A stretch of 64,000 nt of DNA. Origin: an uncultured Flavobacteriia bacterium. Its GTDB lineage: Bacteria > Bacteroidota > Bacteroidia > Flavobacteriales_D > Crocinitomicaceae. The DNA lies in NCBI GenBank assembly GCA_937975705.1, contig CALJTX010000039.1:1-64000 (forward strand), read 5' to 3'. Position numbers and translations under genes: made by a program. Below, piece after piece: positions 14,394 to 23,046 of the stretch (position 1 is its first letter; every line of letters begins with the position of its first letter). Under the pieces are notes generated by a model. That model was not told the origin of the DNA. It was given only the letters and a program-made list of their open reading frames with translations, and searched no databases.

Positions 14394-17285
14394 TTAATTA
14401 ACTTTTATAACTTTTTGGACTTGTTTTTGCCCCGAGGCATTGGTGAGATGAATAAAATAAAGACCAGGCTTATATGAATTGAATTGTATTGTAGTAAGCG
14501 GGCTTGTTGTCTGATCTGAAAGAATAGAATGTCCTTCGAGATCCGTGATTTGAATCTCGAATAGCTCATTTGGATTCACATCATTTTGAATGTAGAGGAT
14601 GTCAGTTGTTGGGTTAGGGTAGATATGAAAGAATTCCTGACCAATTTTCATGTCTGAAATACCGACAGTTCCGCTATATTTAATCAGTAAGGCGTTTTTC
14701 ATTTCGTTGGCTTCTACAGATGAGCCTGCTATATAGAAGCTGGCTCCATTGAGGTATAGAATATTTGGAATGTCACTGCTGTCAGAGCTTCCATTGTGCA
14801 CATCTTGCCAAATTTCTACACCATTTGGATCTAAAATTTGTGTAATGATATCGTAGTTAGGTATTATTGTGGTTGATTTATTCGTATGGCCAGTGAAATA
14901 GACATTTCCAAAGTCTGAAAATGCGATGTCATCTCCAATGTCGTCTGCATGTACAACGCCATCATATTTGTAATTCCATAATTGGTTCCCATTTAAATCA
15001 TAACAGATAATTAGGATATCGTAGTTAATCGATTGCAGACTTGTGTCGCTATCTGTGGTCCCAATTAAAGTGATTTTATCGCTAACAACTTCAGATAATC
15101 GAACAGCTTTGTCGTCGTTTCCACCGTCATAGCTTATGTTCCAGATAAGTTGCCCGTTGGCATTGTAACGCAATAATGTAATGTCAGAGACGCCAATTGT
15201 ATCAATGATTTTATTGGAAACTACATAGATGTTTTCATTGGCATCAATTGCCAAATCTTGAGGAAGATCATTTTTGCCACTATTAAAAGTTTGCACCCAA
15301 ATTTGATTTCCGTTTTGATCATACTTAAGTAAAAAAACATCGTAATTAACACCGTTCCAACTTTTTCCTAATGTGTAAATATTTCCTTGCTGTGATATTT
15401 TAAGATGTTCACCGCGGTCTTCATTTGTTCCCGAGCTGTTGTACAGCTTTTGCCAAACAAGGGTGCCATTTGCGTTGAGTTTAGCAGTGTATGCATTATC
15501 GTTGGCATTATTAGTGTTGTCCACATCTTGTCGTCCGGTTGCATAGATAAAGCCACTGTTGTCTTTTTGGATGTCGTAAATTTTATCTGATCCGAGGCCA
15601 ATTCCGTCAATAGTGATTGTCCAGTTTGTATCGCAAAGCTGTGGATTCATGCTTAGCAATTCGATGTCGTTGGAACTCGATTTGTTTCGAAGGAATCCGC
15701 CAATAATTGCCTTGCCATTGTTGTCAACAACAATACCATGTGCATCGTCGGAACTCCCCGTTGCAGTTCCATCGAGGTCAAATTGACAAGATAGTTGACC
15801 ACCAGGCGTTACATTTAGATAGTTGAGATTTCTGTTTGCACCTTTTTGAACGGTGTAGCCACACAAATGAATGTAGCCCGTATTGTCAACGGTAATTCCT
15901 CTGAGGTTGTCATTGTTGTCGCCGAGACCGTTAAATGAGGTGTTCCACGTTGGTGTTCCGGTATTATTATACACCGCAACAATGGCATTTTTATTCAAGT
16001 TGACATCTTCAGCATACCCAACTACGATTGTTGTATTGAGACTATTTAGGGCGAAAGTTAGTGCATCATTGTTATTACCGGTAAATTCATTTGACCAGTT
16101 TTGTGAACCATTTGTGAGCGCATAAGCAATGCTGATGCCGTTGTTGCTGGTTGCGCTCGTTAAGTCTTTATCGGTGTTGCCACAAACAATGACAGCATTT
16201 GAATTTACGATAATTGAATAGGCCACATCGTCATTGTTGGCCGTTCCATTATAGCGTTTTTGCCATGTGAGTGCGCCGGTAGTATTGTACGCAATGGTTA
16301 GAAAATCAAAATTTTGCAACGCTGTAGGGTCGGAGTCACTCGCTCCTGTAACATAACAATTTCCGTTATTGTCTACGGTAATGGCGTTTGGGTTATCATC
16401 ATCGACGAAATCAAACGCTTGTTGGTAAATAAGACTACCATTACTATTGTATTTCAAAGTCCAAAAGTCATAATTCGCATTGTTTTGACTTTTCCCAGTA
16501 ATGTAAATATTGTTGGCTGCGTCTATGGCCATTGCACTTGCTCTATCCCAACCTCCGCGGTCATCGTATTTAATCCATGATTGCACACCTGCTGAGGTAT
16601 ATTTTATCGTAACGAAGTCGTCGTCGGTGCCGTTATTGCTTCTGCCTGTAATGTAGCAGTTTGCGGCATTATCCACGACAATTTTAACAGCACGGTCTAT
16701 AGCGTTACCGATACCGTTAAATCTTTTAGACCATAATAGTGAACCGCTCGGATCGTATTTCAGCGTAAGGTAGTCGTCGTTGATGTTGGCGCTCGGGTCT
16801 GAATCGCTTTGGCCCGTTACGAAGATATTACCTGCGTTGTCAATGGCAATTGAATTTGCTTGATCGTATTCTAAAACAAAGTCATAGGCTCGTGTCCAAA
16901 TTGTATCGCCATTTGAGTTGTATTTAACTGTTAAAAAGTCTGTGCTGGTATTGTAACCTTTGGAGAATCCGGTAACGTAAATGTTATTTTGTGCATCTGT
17001 TGCGATGGCTGTAATTTCGTCTGTTCCGGAACCGAGTCCGTTGAGTGTGTTTTTCCAGATTAACGTGCCGTTTGAATTGTATTTGCAAACAAGGTAATCT
17101 CTATCGGAATTTGGGTTGACGCTTGAACCGGCAACAATAATATTACCATTCAAATCAGTTGCCGAACAGGTGAACTGGTCATTGAAATCACCGTGTCCAT
17201 TAAAGGTATAGACCCATTCTTTGGTGATTTGAGCATATAATAAGGCGTTGGAAAGGATGAATAAGCACAATAAGGAGAGACGCAT
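14394..17285 (-). CDS. T9SS-secreted SBBP beta-propeller protein
   Basis: 963 residues: a signal peptide (MRLSLLCLFILSNALLYAQ), then more than a dozen copies of a repeat of roughly 50 residues with the core GNIYVTGxS...DFLTVKYNSNG...W. These are SBBP-type beta-propeller blades that probably form one or two large propellers. The last 80 residues (FHIYPNPTTDILYIQ ... PGLYFIHLTNASGQKQVQKVIKV) are a type A T9SS sorting domain. The protein should be exported to the cell surface or medium and probably binds or scaffolds a ligand. No catalytic residues are seen. It heads the minus-strand series that continues into the P-loop and ABC genes. Confidence 0.88.
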   Translation of the reverse strand: MRLSLLCLFILSNALLYAQITKEWVYTFNGHGDFNDQFTCSATDLNGNIIVAGSSVNPNSDRDYLVCKYNSNGTLIWKNTLNGLGSGTDEITAIATDAQNNIYVTGFSKGYNTSTDFLTVKYNSNGDTIWTRAYDFVLEYDQANSIAIDNAGNIFVTGQSDSDPSANINDDYLTLKYDPSGSLLWSKRFNGIGNAIDRAVKIVVDNAANCYITGRSNNGTDDDFVTIKYTSAGVQSWIKYDDRGGWDRASAMAIDAANNIYITGKSQNNANYDFWTLKYNSNGSLIYQQAFDFVDDDNPNAITVDNNGNCYVTGASDSDPTALQNFDFLTIAYNTTGALTWQKRYNGTANNDDVAYSIIVNSNAVIVCGNTDKDLTSATSNNGISIAYALTNGSQNWSNEFTGNNNDALTFALNSLNTTIVVGYAEDVNLNKNAIVAVYNNTGTPTWNTSFNGLGDNNDNLRGITVDNTGYIHLCGYTVQKGANRNLNYLNVTPGGQLSCQFDLDGTATGSSDDAHGIVVDNNGKAIIGGFLRNKSSSNDIELLSMNPQLCDTNWTITIDGIGLGSDKIYDIQKDNSGFIYATGRQDVDNTNNANDNAYTAKLNANGTLVWQKLYNSSGTNEDRGEHLKISQQGNIYTLGKSWNGVNYDVFLLKYDQNGNQIWVQTFNSGKNDLPQDLAIDANENIYVVSNKIIDTIGVSDITLLRYNANGQLIWNISYDGGNDDKAVRLSEVVSDKITLIGTTDSDTSLQSINYDILIICYDLNGNQLWNYKYDGVVHADDIGDDIAFSDFGNVYFTGHTNKSTTIIPNYDIITQILDPNGVEIWQDVHNGSSDSSDIPNILYLNGASFYIAGSSVEANEMKNALLIKYSGTVGISDMKIGQEFFHIYPNPTTDILYIQNDVNPNELFEIQITDLEGHSILSDQTTSPLTTIQFNSYKPGLYFIHLTNASGQKQVQKVIKVN

Positions 17286-17366
17286 ATTTTGTTTTTTCTC
17301 TAAGTCGAATCAAAACAAAAATAGGTTGTGCTGTTCCCCGAATTTCACATAAAAACAACGAAGGCG

Positions 17367-18767
17367 CTAATTCAATCGAAATACTTGTGGTGTATTTAAA
17401 GGGTTATTGCGTATTTCTACGGACAATATGTTGTTTTTAAGCTTTGATTTGTTGTTCGGGTTTAAAGATTGAACGTGGGTTTTTCCAAAACATGAAACGT
17501 TTAATGCAGCTGGTTGGGTGTTGTTTTCTCCCGGAATCCAAATTGCGTAAATGACTTTTTCTACTTGCGTAAACACCCATGTTCCGGCGTCGCCATTTTT
17601 GATTTCGTAAGGAGCCACTGGTTTGGAGTTGTAGATGGCTTGCCCATTGATATGCATCCAGGCGCCAATTTCTTCTAGGCGCGTGTATGCAATGCTGTCA
17701 AAGCGCCCTTGTGGGTCGGGGGCAATATTGAGTAAGAAATTGCCGCCACGCGAGACAATGAGGCAGAGGTTTTTGAGCAGTGTGGCCGTGCTTTTGTATT
17801 GGTCGTTCGGGACGTAGCTCCAGCTGTTGGCCATGGTCATGCAGGTTTCCCAAGGGTAGGGTAAGGGCTTTTCCGGGATGCTTTGCTCCGGTGTGAGGTA
17901 GTTTTGGTTGGGGCCTTCTACGGCGCGGTCCACGACAATTAAACCGGGTTGTAGCGAGCGTGCTTGGGCGGCAATTTCGTTCATGAAAATATTTTGATCA
18001 ACAGGTTTGTAGCCCCATTTGGGCGATGTGGCGGTGTAGGGTTGCACCCAACCGCCGTCGAGCCACAGGATGTCGATTTTACCGTAGTTGGCCATGAGCT
18101 CATTGATCTGGTTGTGGGTGAAATTGACAAAGCTTTCCCATTTTTCTGGTTTCTTCTGAAGGTCGTAGTTGGGGTTGCGGTCGTAGGGCGGGAATTTGGG
18201 GTCCCAGTAGTCGGGGTGGTGCCAGTCTGGTTTGGAGAAATAGGCACCAATCCAGAGGCCTTCGGCCCTGAATGCGTCAAAAATGCTTTTGGTGAGGTCG
18301 GGGTGGCTGCTTTGGCTGTTGGGGCAAGCGGGGTTGGCAACCGTGTAATTGGTGAGTTTGGAATCGAACATACAAAAACCGTCGTGGTGCTTGGTGGTAA
18401 ACACCATGTATTTCATGCCTGCATTTTTGGCGGCTTTGGCCCAACGCGTGGGGTCAAATTGAGTAGGGTTGAAGGTGGTTTGCAGGTTTTGATACGCCTT
18501 GACATATTCAAAATAATTTGCCGCGTAGGGCCCGCGGCGCGTGCACCAGTCTTCGTCTTCGGGGCAAATGCTCCAGCTTTCGACTACGCCCCATTGGCTG
18601 TAGGCGCCCCAGTGCATGAGCAAACCAAATTTGTAGTCTTGCCAGGTTGCTAGTTTTTCTTGCACCAAAGGATCAGTAGGTGGGAAATACTGTTGCTCGT
18701 GGTGTTGGGCGCTCCCTAAAAATGGAAGGAAGAGTGCCATAAAGCAAAAAAGGAGAGATTTAGTCAT
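17367..18767 (-). CDS. Alpha-L-fucosidase, GH29
   Basis: 466 residues from ATG 18767 (MTKSLLFCFMALFLPFLGSA signal). Family landmarks are KFGLLMHWGAYS, YMVFTTKHHDGFCMFDSK, FRAEGLWIGAYFSKPDWHHPDYW and the nucleophile segment IDILWLDGGWV, with Asp as the expected nucleophile. RGGNFLLNIAPDPQG follows. GH29 enzymes remove alpha-fucose from glycans by a retaining mechanism; the signal implies periplasmic or surface action. The ATG overlaps the DUF4838 gene stop by 8 bp (ATGGACATGACTAA), so the two are coupled; ATG 18773 is an equal alternative. A longer frame upstream would bury the signal and is rejected. It is the last gene of a three-gene CAZyme operon. Confidence 0.9.
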   Translation of the reverse strand: MTKSLLFCFMALFLPFLGSAQHHEQQYFPPTDPLVQEKLATWQDYKFGLLMHWGAYSQWGVVESWSICPEDEDWCTRRGPYAANYFEYVKAYQNLQTTFNPTQFDPTRWAKAAKNAGMKYMVFTTKHHDGFCMFDSKLTNYTVANPACPNSQSSHPDLTKSIFDAFRAEGLWIGAYFSKPDWHHPDYWDPKFPPYDRNPNYDLQKKPEKWESFVNFTHNQINELMANYGKIDILWLDGGWVQPYTATSPKWGYKPVDQNIFMNEIAAQARSLQPGLIVVDRAVEGPNQNYLTPEQSIPEKPLPYPWETCMTMANSWSYVPNDQYKSTATLLKNLCLIVSRGGNFLLNIAPDPQGRFDSIAYTRLEEIGAWMHINGQAIYNSKPVAPYEIKNGDAGTWVFTQVEKVIYAIWIPGENNTQPAALNVSCFGKTHVQSLNPNNKSKLKNNILSVEIRNNPLNTPQVFRLN

Positions 18768-20931
18768 GTCCATAAACTTCAATTTCATCGATAAATAACC
18801 AACCGTCGCCAGCCACTCCCCGCCACTTAGGAAGCGGGCCTGGGTTGCCAATTGTAAGATCTAAGGTTTGAATAGGTGTGTTCGGAAATTCCTTGAGCGT
18901 TAAGGGGTAGGCTCCGTTCATTTGAGCGAGGTTTACAAAAGGATTAGTTGTGCGGATTTGAAATACTTGGTTTGAAACGTTTTTTCCATTTGCCTCAAAG
19001 TAACTGGGCCCCATGATCCAAGATTGGTTGTTGGCCAGGTAATGAATGCGCACGGAGTCGATGACGAAAGCTTGTTCAAGTTGGATGGTAAATTTGGCAT
19101 CTTGGCCCTGCCAACCCTGCCAACCGCGCTGGTATTCTTGTGTGGAGCGCAGGCCGTCGTTTAAGGAGGATTGTCGTGTCCAGGAGGTGGTGTCTTTTAA
19201 GGCTAAACCATCATTGTAATTGTTTGCAGGCAAGGTGAGGTATTTGATTGGTTGGCCTTTGGCCAAGTGCGCTACTTTTGCTTCTTTCCAAAACTTGAGC
19301 GTGTTAGCGTAGTAATCTGCTGGGCTGAGTCTGGTTTCATGGAGTAGTTTTGGTCCGTTTTCGTTGGCTGTCCAGACAAAATCTTTGAGCATTTTTTGAT
19401 AGATGTCTTGGTTGCCATTGAAATACCAATCGGGGCCGGCGAGCGGAGACTTCCCGATTTCTAGTAATGCGTAACGGATGCTTTGCGCCGCCATGTCTAG
19501 CCGCTCAATTTGCGCAGTGGTAATGCCCGGGAGATTTTTTGCGCGCTCGTACATTTGTAAGGCCCATTTCAAAGACGCCGGATTGAGGTAGCCTCCGATA
19601 TGTGTGATGGGCGGCTCGTAAAGTGTGAGTGCTTTACCGCTCATTTGGAGTTCCTTAACTTGGGTTTGAAGGATCTCGCGTACAATAGCGCCAGCAGGCC
19701 CGTAGAAGTAGTCGGTGAAATTTTTGAGCAGCAAATTGGCGTCTAGCGTTGGGTCCCAGGACCATTTGGAAAGCAAATAAGCGCGCAGGGGCTGCATTTC
19801 TGAAGAAGGAGCGTTATACCCTTGCTCAAAAAGCATTTGCACGCCATAATCTTTGAACATGAGCATGTTTTCTTGCAAGGTCGGCCAATTTGGAAAAGGC
19901 ATCACCATATGTGAAAAGTTGATGACGTAATCCCAAATCAGGATGTTGTGGGTGAGCGCAGCCCAATTTTTCAAGTCTTTTTCAAAGCTGGTGCCGCGCA
20001 AGCTTTTGGCCCGATCTTCTTCAATGGTGCAGAGCATGATGTTGACGTTGGCTTCAGGTTTGGTGCGAACAGGTGCTGAGCGGGTGTATTGATAGGCCAG
20101 CGTAGAGATGGTTTGCTCCGGAAAACGCTTGGCTACTTCATTGACAAAACGCAGCATGGTGCCAGCCTGACTTTTTTCAAGTGAATCGGTGTGGTGGCAG
20201 TCGCTGCATTGGCAGTAATTGTAGTTGTCCATTTGACTCACCGACCAATATTTTGCTTTGGGGTTCTTGGCGATTTCTTTAGCGAGATTATTGCAAACGA
20301 TATCGAGTACCTCAGGATTACTCAGGCAAACTTGGTCTTTGAGCCTGACGCCATTGCGCAACGCGTAGTATTCAGGATGTGCATCAAAATATTGTTCGGG
20401 TGGTAAAAGACGGTGGAGTGTATGCACCCACAAGCCCCAACCAGGGTGGTTTTCAAATGTAAATGAAGATTCTCCGCTCGTGAGTTTGTGCCAGTTGGCA
20501 AAGCCACTTCTGCGCGTTTCTCCATAAAAAACTTCGCGGTAGCTAAACGCAGGAACGGATTCATATTTGTCAAAAGCAAAATTTTTGGGCACTTGGGCCG
20601 GAATTTGAACGGCGCTCGACTGATAGTATTCAAAACCAAATTTGCGCTGCAATACATCGTAAAGGCCATTTTGGAGGGCTTGTTCTGTGTTGCCGTAAAT
20701 GAAAATTTGTTTTTGATTGGTTACAACACCGAAGCCATCAGAACCCCAATTTTGATTGCCAGGAAATAACTGCGCATCAGGCGTAAATAAACGCAGCGCG
20801 AAGTTGTGGTTTGTGAGTCCTGTTTGTCTGAGATAAAAATCAAACGTTGATTGTAAACTTGGGTAGGATACTTCTTGTTGGGCCCATAATAAGAGAGGGC
20901 TGAACAGCAGGATAAGAATAATGTTGCGCAT
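18760..20931 (-). CDS. DUF4838 glycoside-hydrolase-like protein
   Basis: 723 residues with a signal peptide (MRNIILILLFSPLLLWAQQ). An N-terminal GH67-like alpha/beta domain follows (NQKQIFIYGNTEQALQNGLYDVLQRKFGFEYY), then the DUF4838 core (HPEYYALRNGVR, WSVSQMDNYNYCQCSDC, ISTLAYQYTRSAP, ILIWDYVINFSHMVMPFPNW). The last 140 residues resemble a discoidin-type carbohydrate-binding domain (FVIDSVRIHYLAN ... WLFIDEIEVYGHD). The family is predicted to act on plant or host glycans, but its exact linkage is not established. The paired Cys of CQCSDC may bind a metal. Only 5 bp separate it from the upstream GH29 gene, and it overlaps the downstream one, so all three probably attack one fucosylated substrate. 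Confidence 0.82.
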   Translation of the reverse strand: MRNIILILLFSPLLLWAQQEVSYPSLQSTFDFYLRQTGLTNHNFALRLFTPDAQLFPGNQNWGSDGFGVVTNQKQIFIYGNTEQALQNGLYDVLQRKFGFEYYQSSAVQIPAQVPKNFAFDKYESVPAFSYREVFYGETRRSGFANWHKLTSGESSFTFENHPGWGLWVHTLHRLLPPEQYFDAHPEYYALRNGVRLKDQVCLSNPEVLDIVCNNLAKEIAKNPKAKYWSVSQMDNYNYCQCSDCHHTDSLEKSQAGTMLRFVNEVAKRFPEQTISTLAYQYTRSAPVRTKPEANVNIMLCTIEEDRAKSLRGTSFEKDLKNWAALTHNILIWDYVINFSHMVMPFPNWPTLQENMLMFKDYGVQMLFEQGYNAPSSEMQPLRAYLLSKWSWDPTLDANLLLKNFTDYFYGPAGAIVREILQTQVKELQMSGKALTLYEPPITHIGGYLNPASLKWALQMYERAKNLPGITTAQIERLDMAAQSIRYALLEIGKSPLAGPDWYFNGNQDIYQKMLKDFVWTANENGPKLLHETRLSPADYYANTLKFWKEAKVAHLAKGQPIKYLTLPANNYNDGLALKDTTSWTRQSSLNDGLRSTQEYQRGWQGWQGQDAKFTIQLEQAFVIDSVRIHYLANNQSWIMGPSYFEANGKNVSNQVFQIRTTNPFVNLAQMNGAYPLTLKEFPNTPIQTLDLTIGNPGPLPKWRGVAGDGWLFIDEIEVYGHD

Positions 20932-20936
20932 ACTTG

Positions 20937-22298
20937 TTAATGAAATCCGCCTTTGCCGCGGTAAAGTTGGATGGGTTGATCAAATTTGATTTGCACCACA
21001 CTGATCATGGGGTCCATTTCTGAATAAGGAATTGCTAAGAATAAGGTGCCAGGCACGCTGCTCCATGTAATTTTACCGACTTCATGGCTTTCAATTTGTG
21101 CGTCAGATCCGAGGAGCACAATTGATTTTGGAATGCTTTTCAAGCCTTTGATATAAACGGGAATCATTAGGGTACTCATGTCGGTGTGCACACCCTGAGG
21201 GCTCGGAACAAACAGATTTAAAACGGTTGAATCCTTGCTGAGTGTAGAGTTGCCGTGGTAATGACCGTAGGGGAGGCCTGCAATGGTGCCGTAAATGGCG
21301 GAGCTGTGCTTTTGGGTCCAGCGGCCGAATGCTTTGAGAATCGCAATCTGTTCGTCTGGGATGCTGCCATCGGCTTTAGGGCCGATATCTAATAAGAGGT
21401 TGCCGCCCATGCCTAGGCATTCGGTGAAAATGCTGAGTAATTCAAAATGGCTTTTGAAGTTGTGGTCTTTGGGGCGGTAACCCCAGTTGTCGTTGGTGGT
21501 GAGGCAGAGTTCCCAGGTATTGCGATCTGGGTGTATAATTGGCATGTTTTGTTCGGGGGTGTCGTAGTCGCCGTAAGATTTCAGTCTGCCATTAAGGATA
21601 GCGTTCGGATTGCTTTGGTGAATGAGCGAATCAATTTTTGCAGCCTGCCATTCTGCTTCGGAGTGTTCCCAGTCGCCGTCAAACCAAAATAAATCGGGTT
21701 TGAACTGCGTATTGATTTCTTCTATTTGACCATGCATAAAATACAAGAAGTGCTGCCAACGTACTGAGTCGTTTGCTATTTGATAGCGGCTAGAATCTTT
21801 ATAAAAACCTGGGTAATCAGTTGAAGACCAATCAAGCAATGAATAATAAGCACCTTTTTTGATGCCTTCTTTTTCTAGGGCAGTAAATAACGGTGCAATT
21901 AAATCTTTTTGTGCAGGGGTTTGATGGACGCTACTGAGCGGGTATTTAGGATTCCAGTTTTTTTGTTTGGGGTCTTGCGGTGTTTTTAGTTTGGTGTTGT
22001 AGAGTGCTAAGCCATCGTGGTGCTTGGTGGTAATGACGCAATAGTTTGCCCCACTTTCTTTGATCAGTTGGGCCCAAGCAGTTGGGTTGTAATTTTCGGC
22101 GGCAAATCCGTTCATTTGGCTCATGTACTGCTTGTAGGGCACCGTTCTGTTGTGAAAGGCCCAGCTTTCTGAGGTTCCGTCTACGGCATACATGCCCCAA
22201 TGGATGAAAACACCGAGTTTGGCATCGGCAAACCATTCGGTTTGTTGTGAGAAAGAGAAGGTCGAAAGAAAGCAGGCTAGAATCAAGGAAAACTTCAT
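20937..22298 (-). CDS. Alpha-L-fucosidase, GH29 (second, divergent copy)
   Basis: 453 residues with signal MKFSLILACFLSTFSFSQ and GH29 landmarks: LGVFIHWGMYAV, NYCVITTKHHDGLALYNTK, KGAYYSLLDWSSTDYPG, and DLFWFDGDWEHSE with the likely nucleophile Asp. GGNLLLDIGPKADG follows. It is clearly different from the 17367 copy, so the two probably have different linkage or aglycone preference. It is the first gene of the CAZyme operon, and its promoter region, shared with the divergent TetR gene, carries two palindromic boxes. No SusC/SusD pair accompanies the operon in this window. Confidence 0.92.
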   Translation of the reverse strand: MKFSLILACFLSTFSFSQQTEWFADAKLGVFIHWGMYAVDGTSESWAFHNRTVPYKQYMSQMNGFAAENYNPTAWAQLIKESGANYCVITTKHHDGLALYNTKLKTPQDPKQKNWNPKYPLSSVHQTPAQKDLIAPLFTALEKEGIKKGAYYSLLDWSSTDYPGFYKDSSRYQIANDSVRWQHFLYFMHGQIEEINTQFKPDLFWFDGDWEHSEAEWQAAKIDSLIHQSNPNAILNGRLKSYGDYDTPEQNMPIIHPDRNTWELCLTTNDNWGYRPKDHNFKSHFELLSIFTECLGMGGNLLLDIGPKADGSIPDEQIAILKAFGRWTQKHSSAIYGTIAGLPYGHYHGNSTLSKDSTVLNLFVPSPQGVHTDMSTLMIPVYIKGLKSIPKSIVLLGSDAQIESHEVGKITWSSVPGTLFLAIPYSEMDPMISVVQIKFDQPIQLYRGKGGFH

Positions 22299-22336
22299 CT
22301 CTCAAAGTAACAAAAACGCCTCCAATTTGCCAAAAT

Positions 22337-22382
22337 TTAAACATTTGTTTAATTTTTCCAAGATTCTTAAACATTTGTTTAA
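22337..22382. promoter_or_regulatory. Tandem TetR-type operators in a divergent promoter
   Basis: The 16-bp palindrome TTAAACATTTGTTTAA occurs exactly twice, at 22337-22352 and 22367-22382, 30 bp apart (about three turns, same face). A -7-like TAACTTTG lies at 22393-22400, just before the TetR gene. The boxes are the natural binding sites for the TetR-family product of 22426. They lie between it and the fucosidase operon, so both directions could be repressed. Confidence 0.7.
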
Positions 22383-22425
22383 AAAGAGTGTTTAACTTTG
22401 CGGCGCGCATGCTCAAAACAAATAC

Positions 22426-23046
22426 ATGAAAAGAGACCAAAGTACAGAAGAAAAAATCAAGGCAGCGGCCAAGAAAGTCTTCATGACCAAAGGTTTTGAC
22501 GGCTGTTCTGTACGTGATATCGCTAAAGAAGTAGGCAGCAATGTGGCGCTGCTCAATTACTACTTCCGCTCCAAAGAAAAACTTTTTGAACTCATCTTTG
22601 AAGGCGCCATGAGCGATTTTCTGCAGTCCATGATTGCCGTTTTTAGTTCAGATCTTAGTCTTAAAGAAAAAGTAGAACAACTTATCGATAAAGAATTCTC
22701 TTTCTTTATGGAGCACCCAGAATTGCCCATGTTTATCTTGCAGTCCTTACATCAAAACAAGACAAACGCGCCCATGCCGAGTCAATTTTTGGAACCCATT
22801 GCAAATACAGGCATTTTTGAACAATTTGAACAAGCCAAAGCTAATGGCGAAATCAGAGATGTGAGCATCAGAAACGTGACCATGCTCCTGATGTCAAATG
22901 TGCATTATCCTTTTATGTCAAAAAACCTGACCAAACAATTCCACGGTATCAGTACTGATCAATTCGAAGAAGACCTCAAAAAGCATAAAGAAATCGTCAA
23001 AGAACTCATTACCAATTATCTATTTATATCAAACCCAAAAGCATGA
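22426..23046 (+). CDS. TetR/AcrR-family repressor
   Basis: 206 residues with an N-terminal TetR helix-turn-helix (about 8-55: TEEKIKAAAKKVFMTKGFDG, SVRDIAKEVGSNVALLNYYF, RSKEKLFELIF) and a helical ligand-binding C-terminal domain. It heads the efflux operon: its stop overlaps the TolC-like ATG by 4 bp. This is the usual arrangement in which a TetR protein represses its own RND pump and is released by pump substrates. The two palindromes at 22337-22382 are its likely operators. They also sit upstream of the divergent fucosidase operon, so a link to glycan use is conceivable. Confidence 0.9.
   Translation: MKRDQSTEEKIKAAAKKVFMTKGFDGCSVRDIAKEVGSNVALLNYYFRSKEKLFELIFEGAMSDFLQSMIAVFSSDLSLKEKVEQLIDKEFSFFMEHPELPMFILQSLHQNKTNAPMPSQFLEPIANTGIFEQFEQAKANGEIRDVSIRNVTMLLMSNVHYPFMSKNLTKQFHGISTDQFEEDLKKHKEIVKELITNYLFISNPKA

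Noticed and set aside
17964..18653. 229-aa plus-strand frame inside the GH29 gene
   Set aside because: It is antisense to a clear fucosidase and has no domain; low-complexity Val/Gly/Phe composition is typical of a shadow frame.
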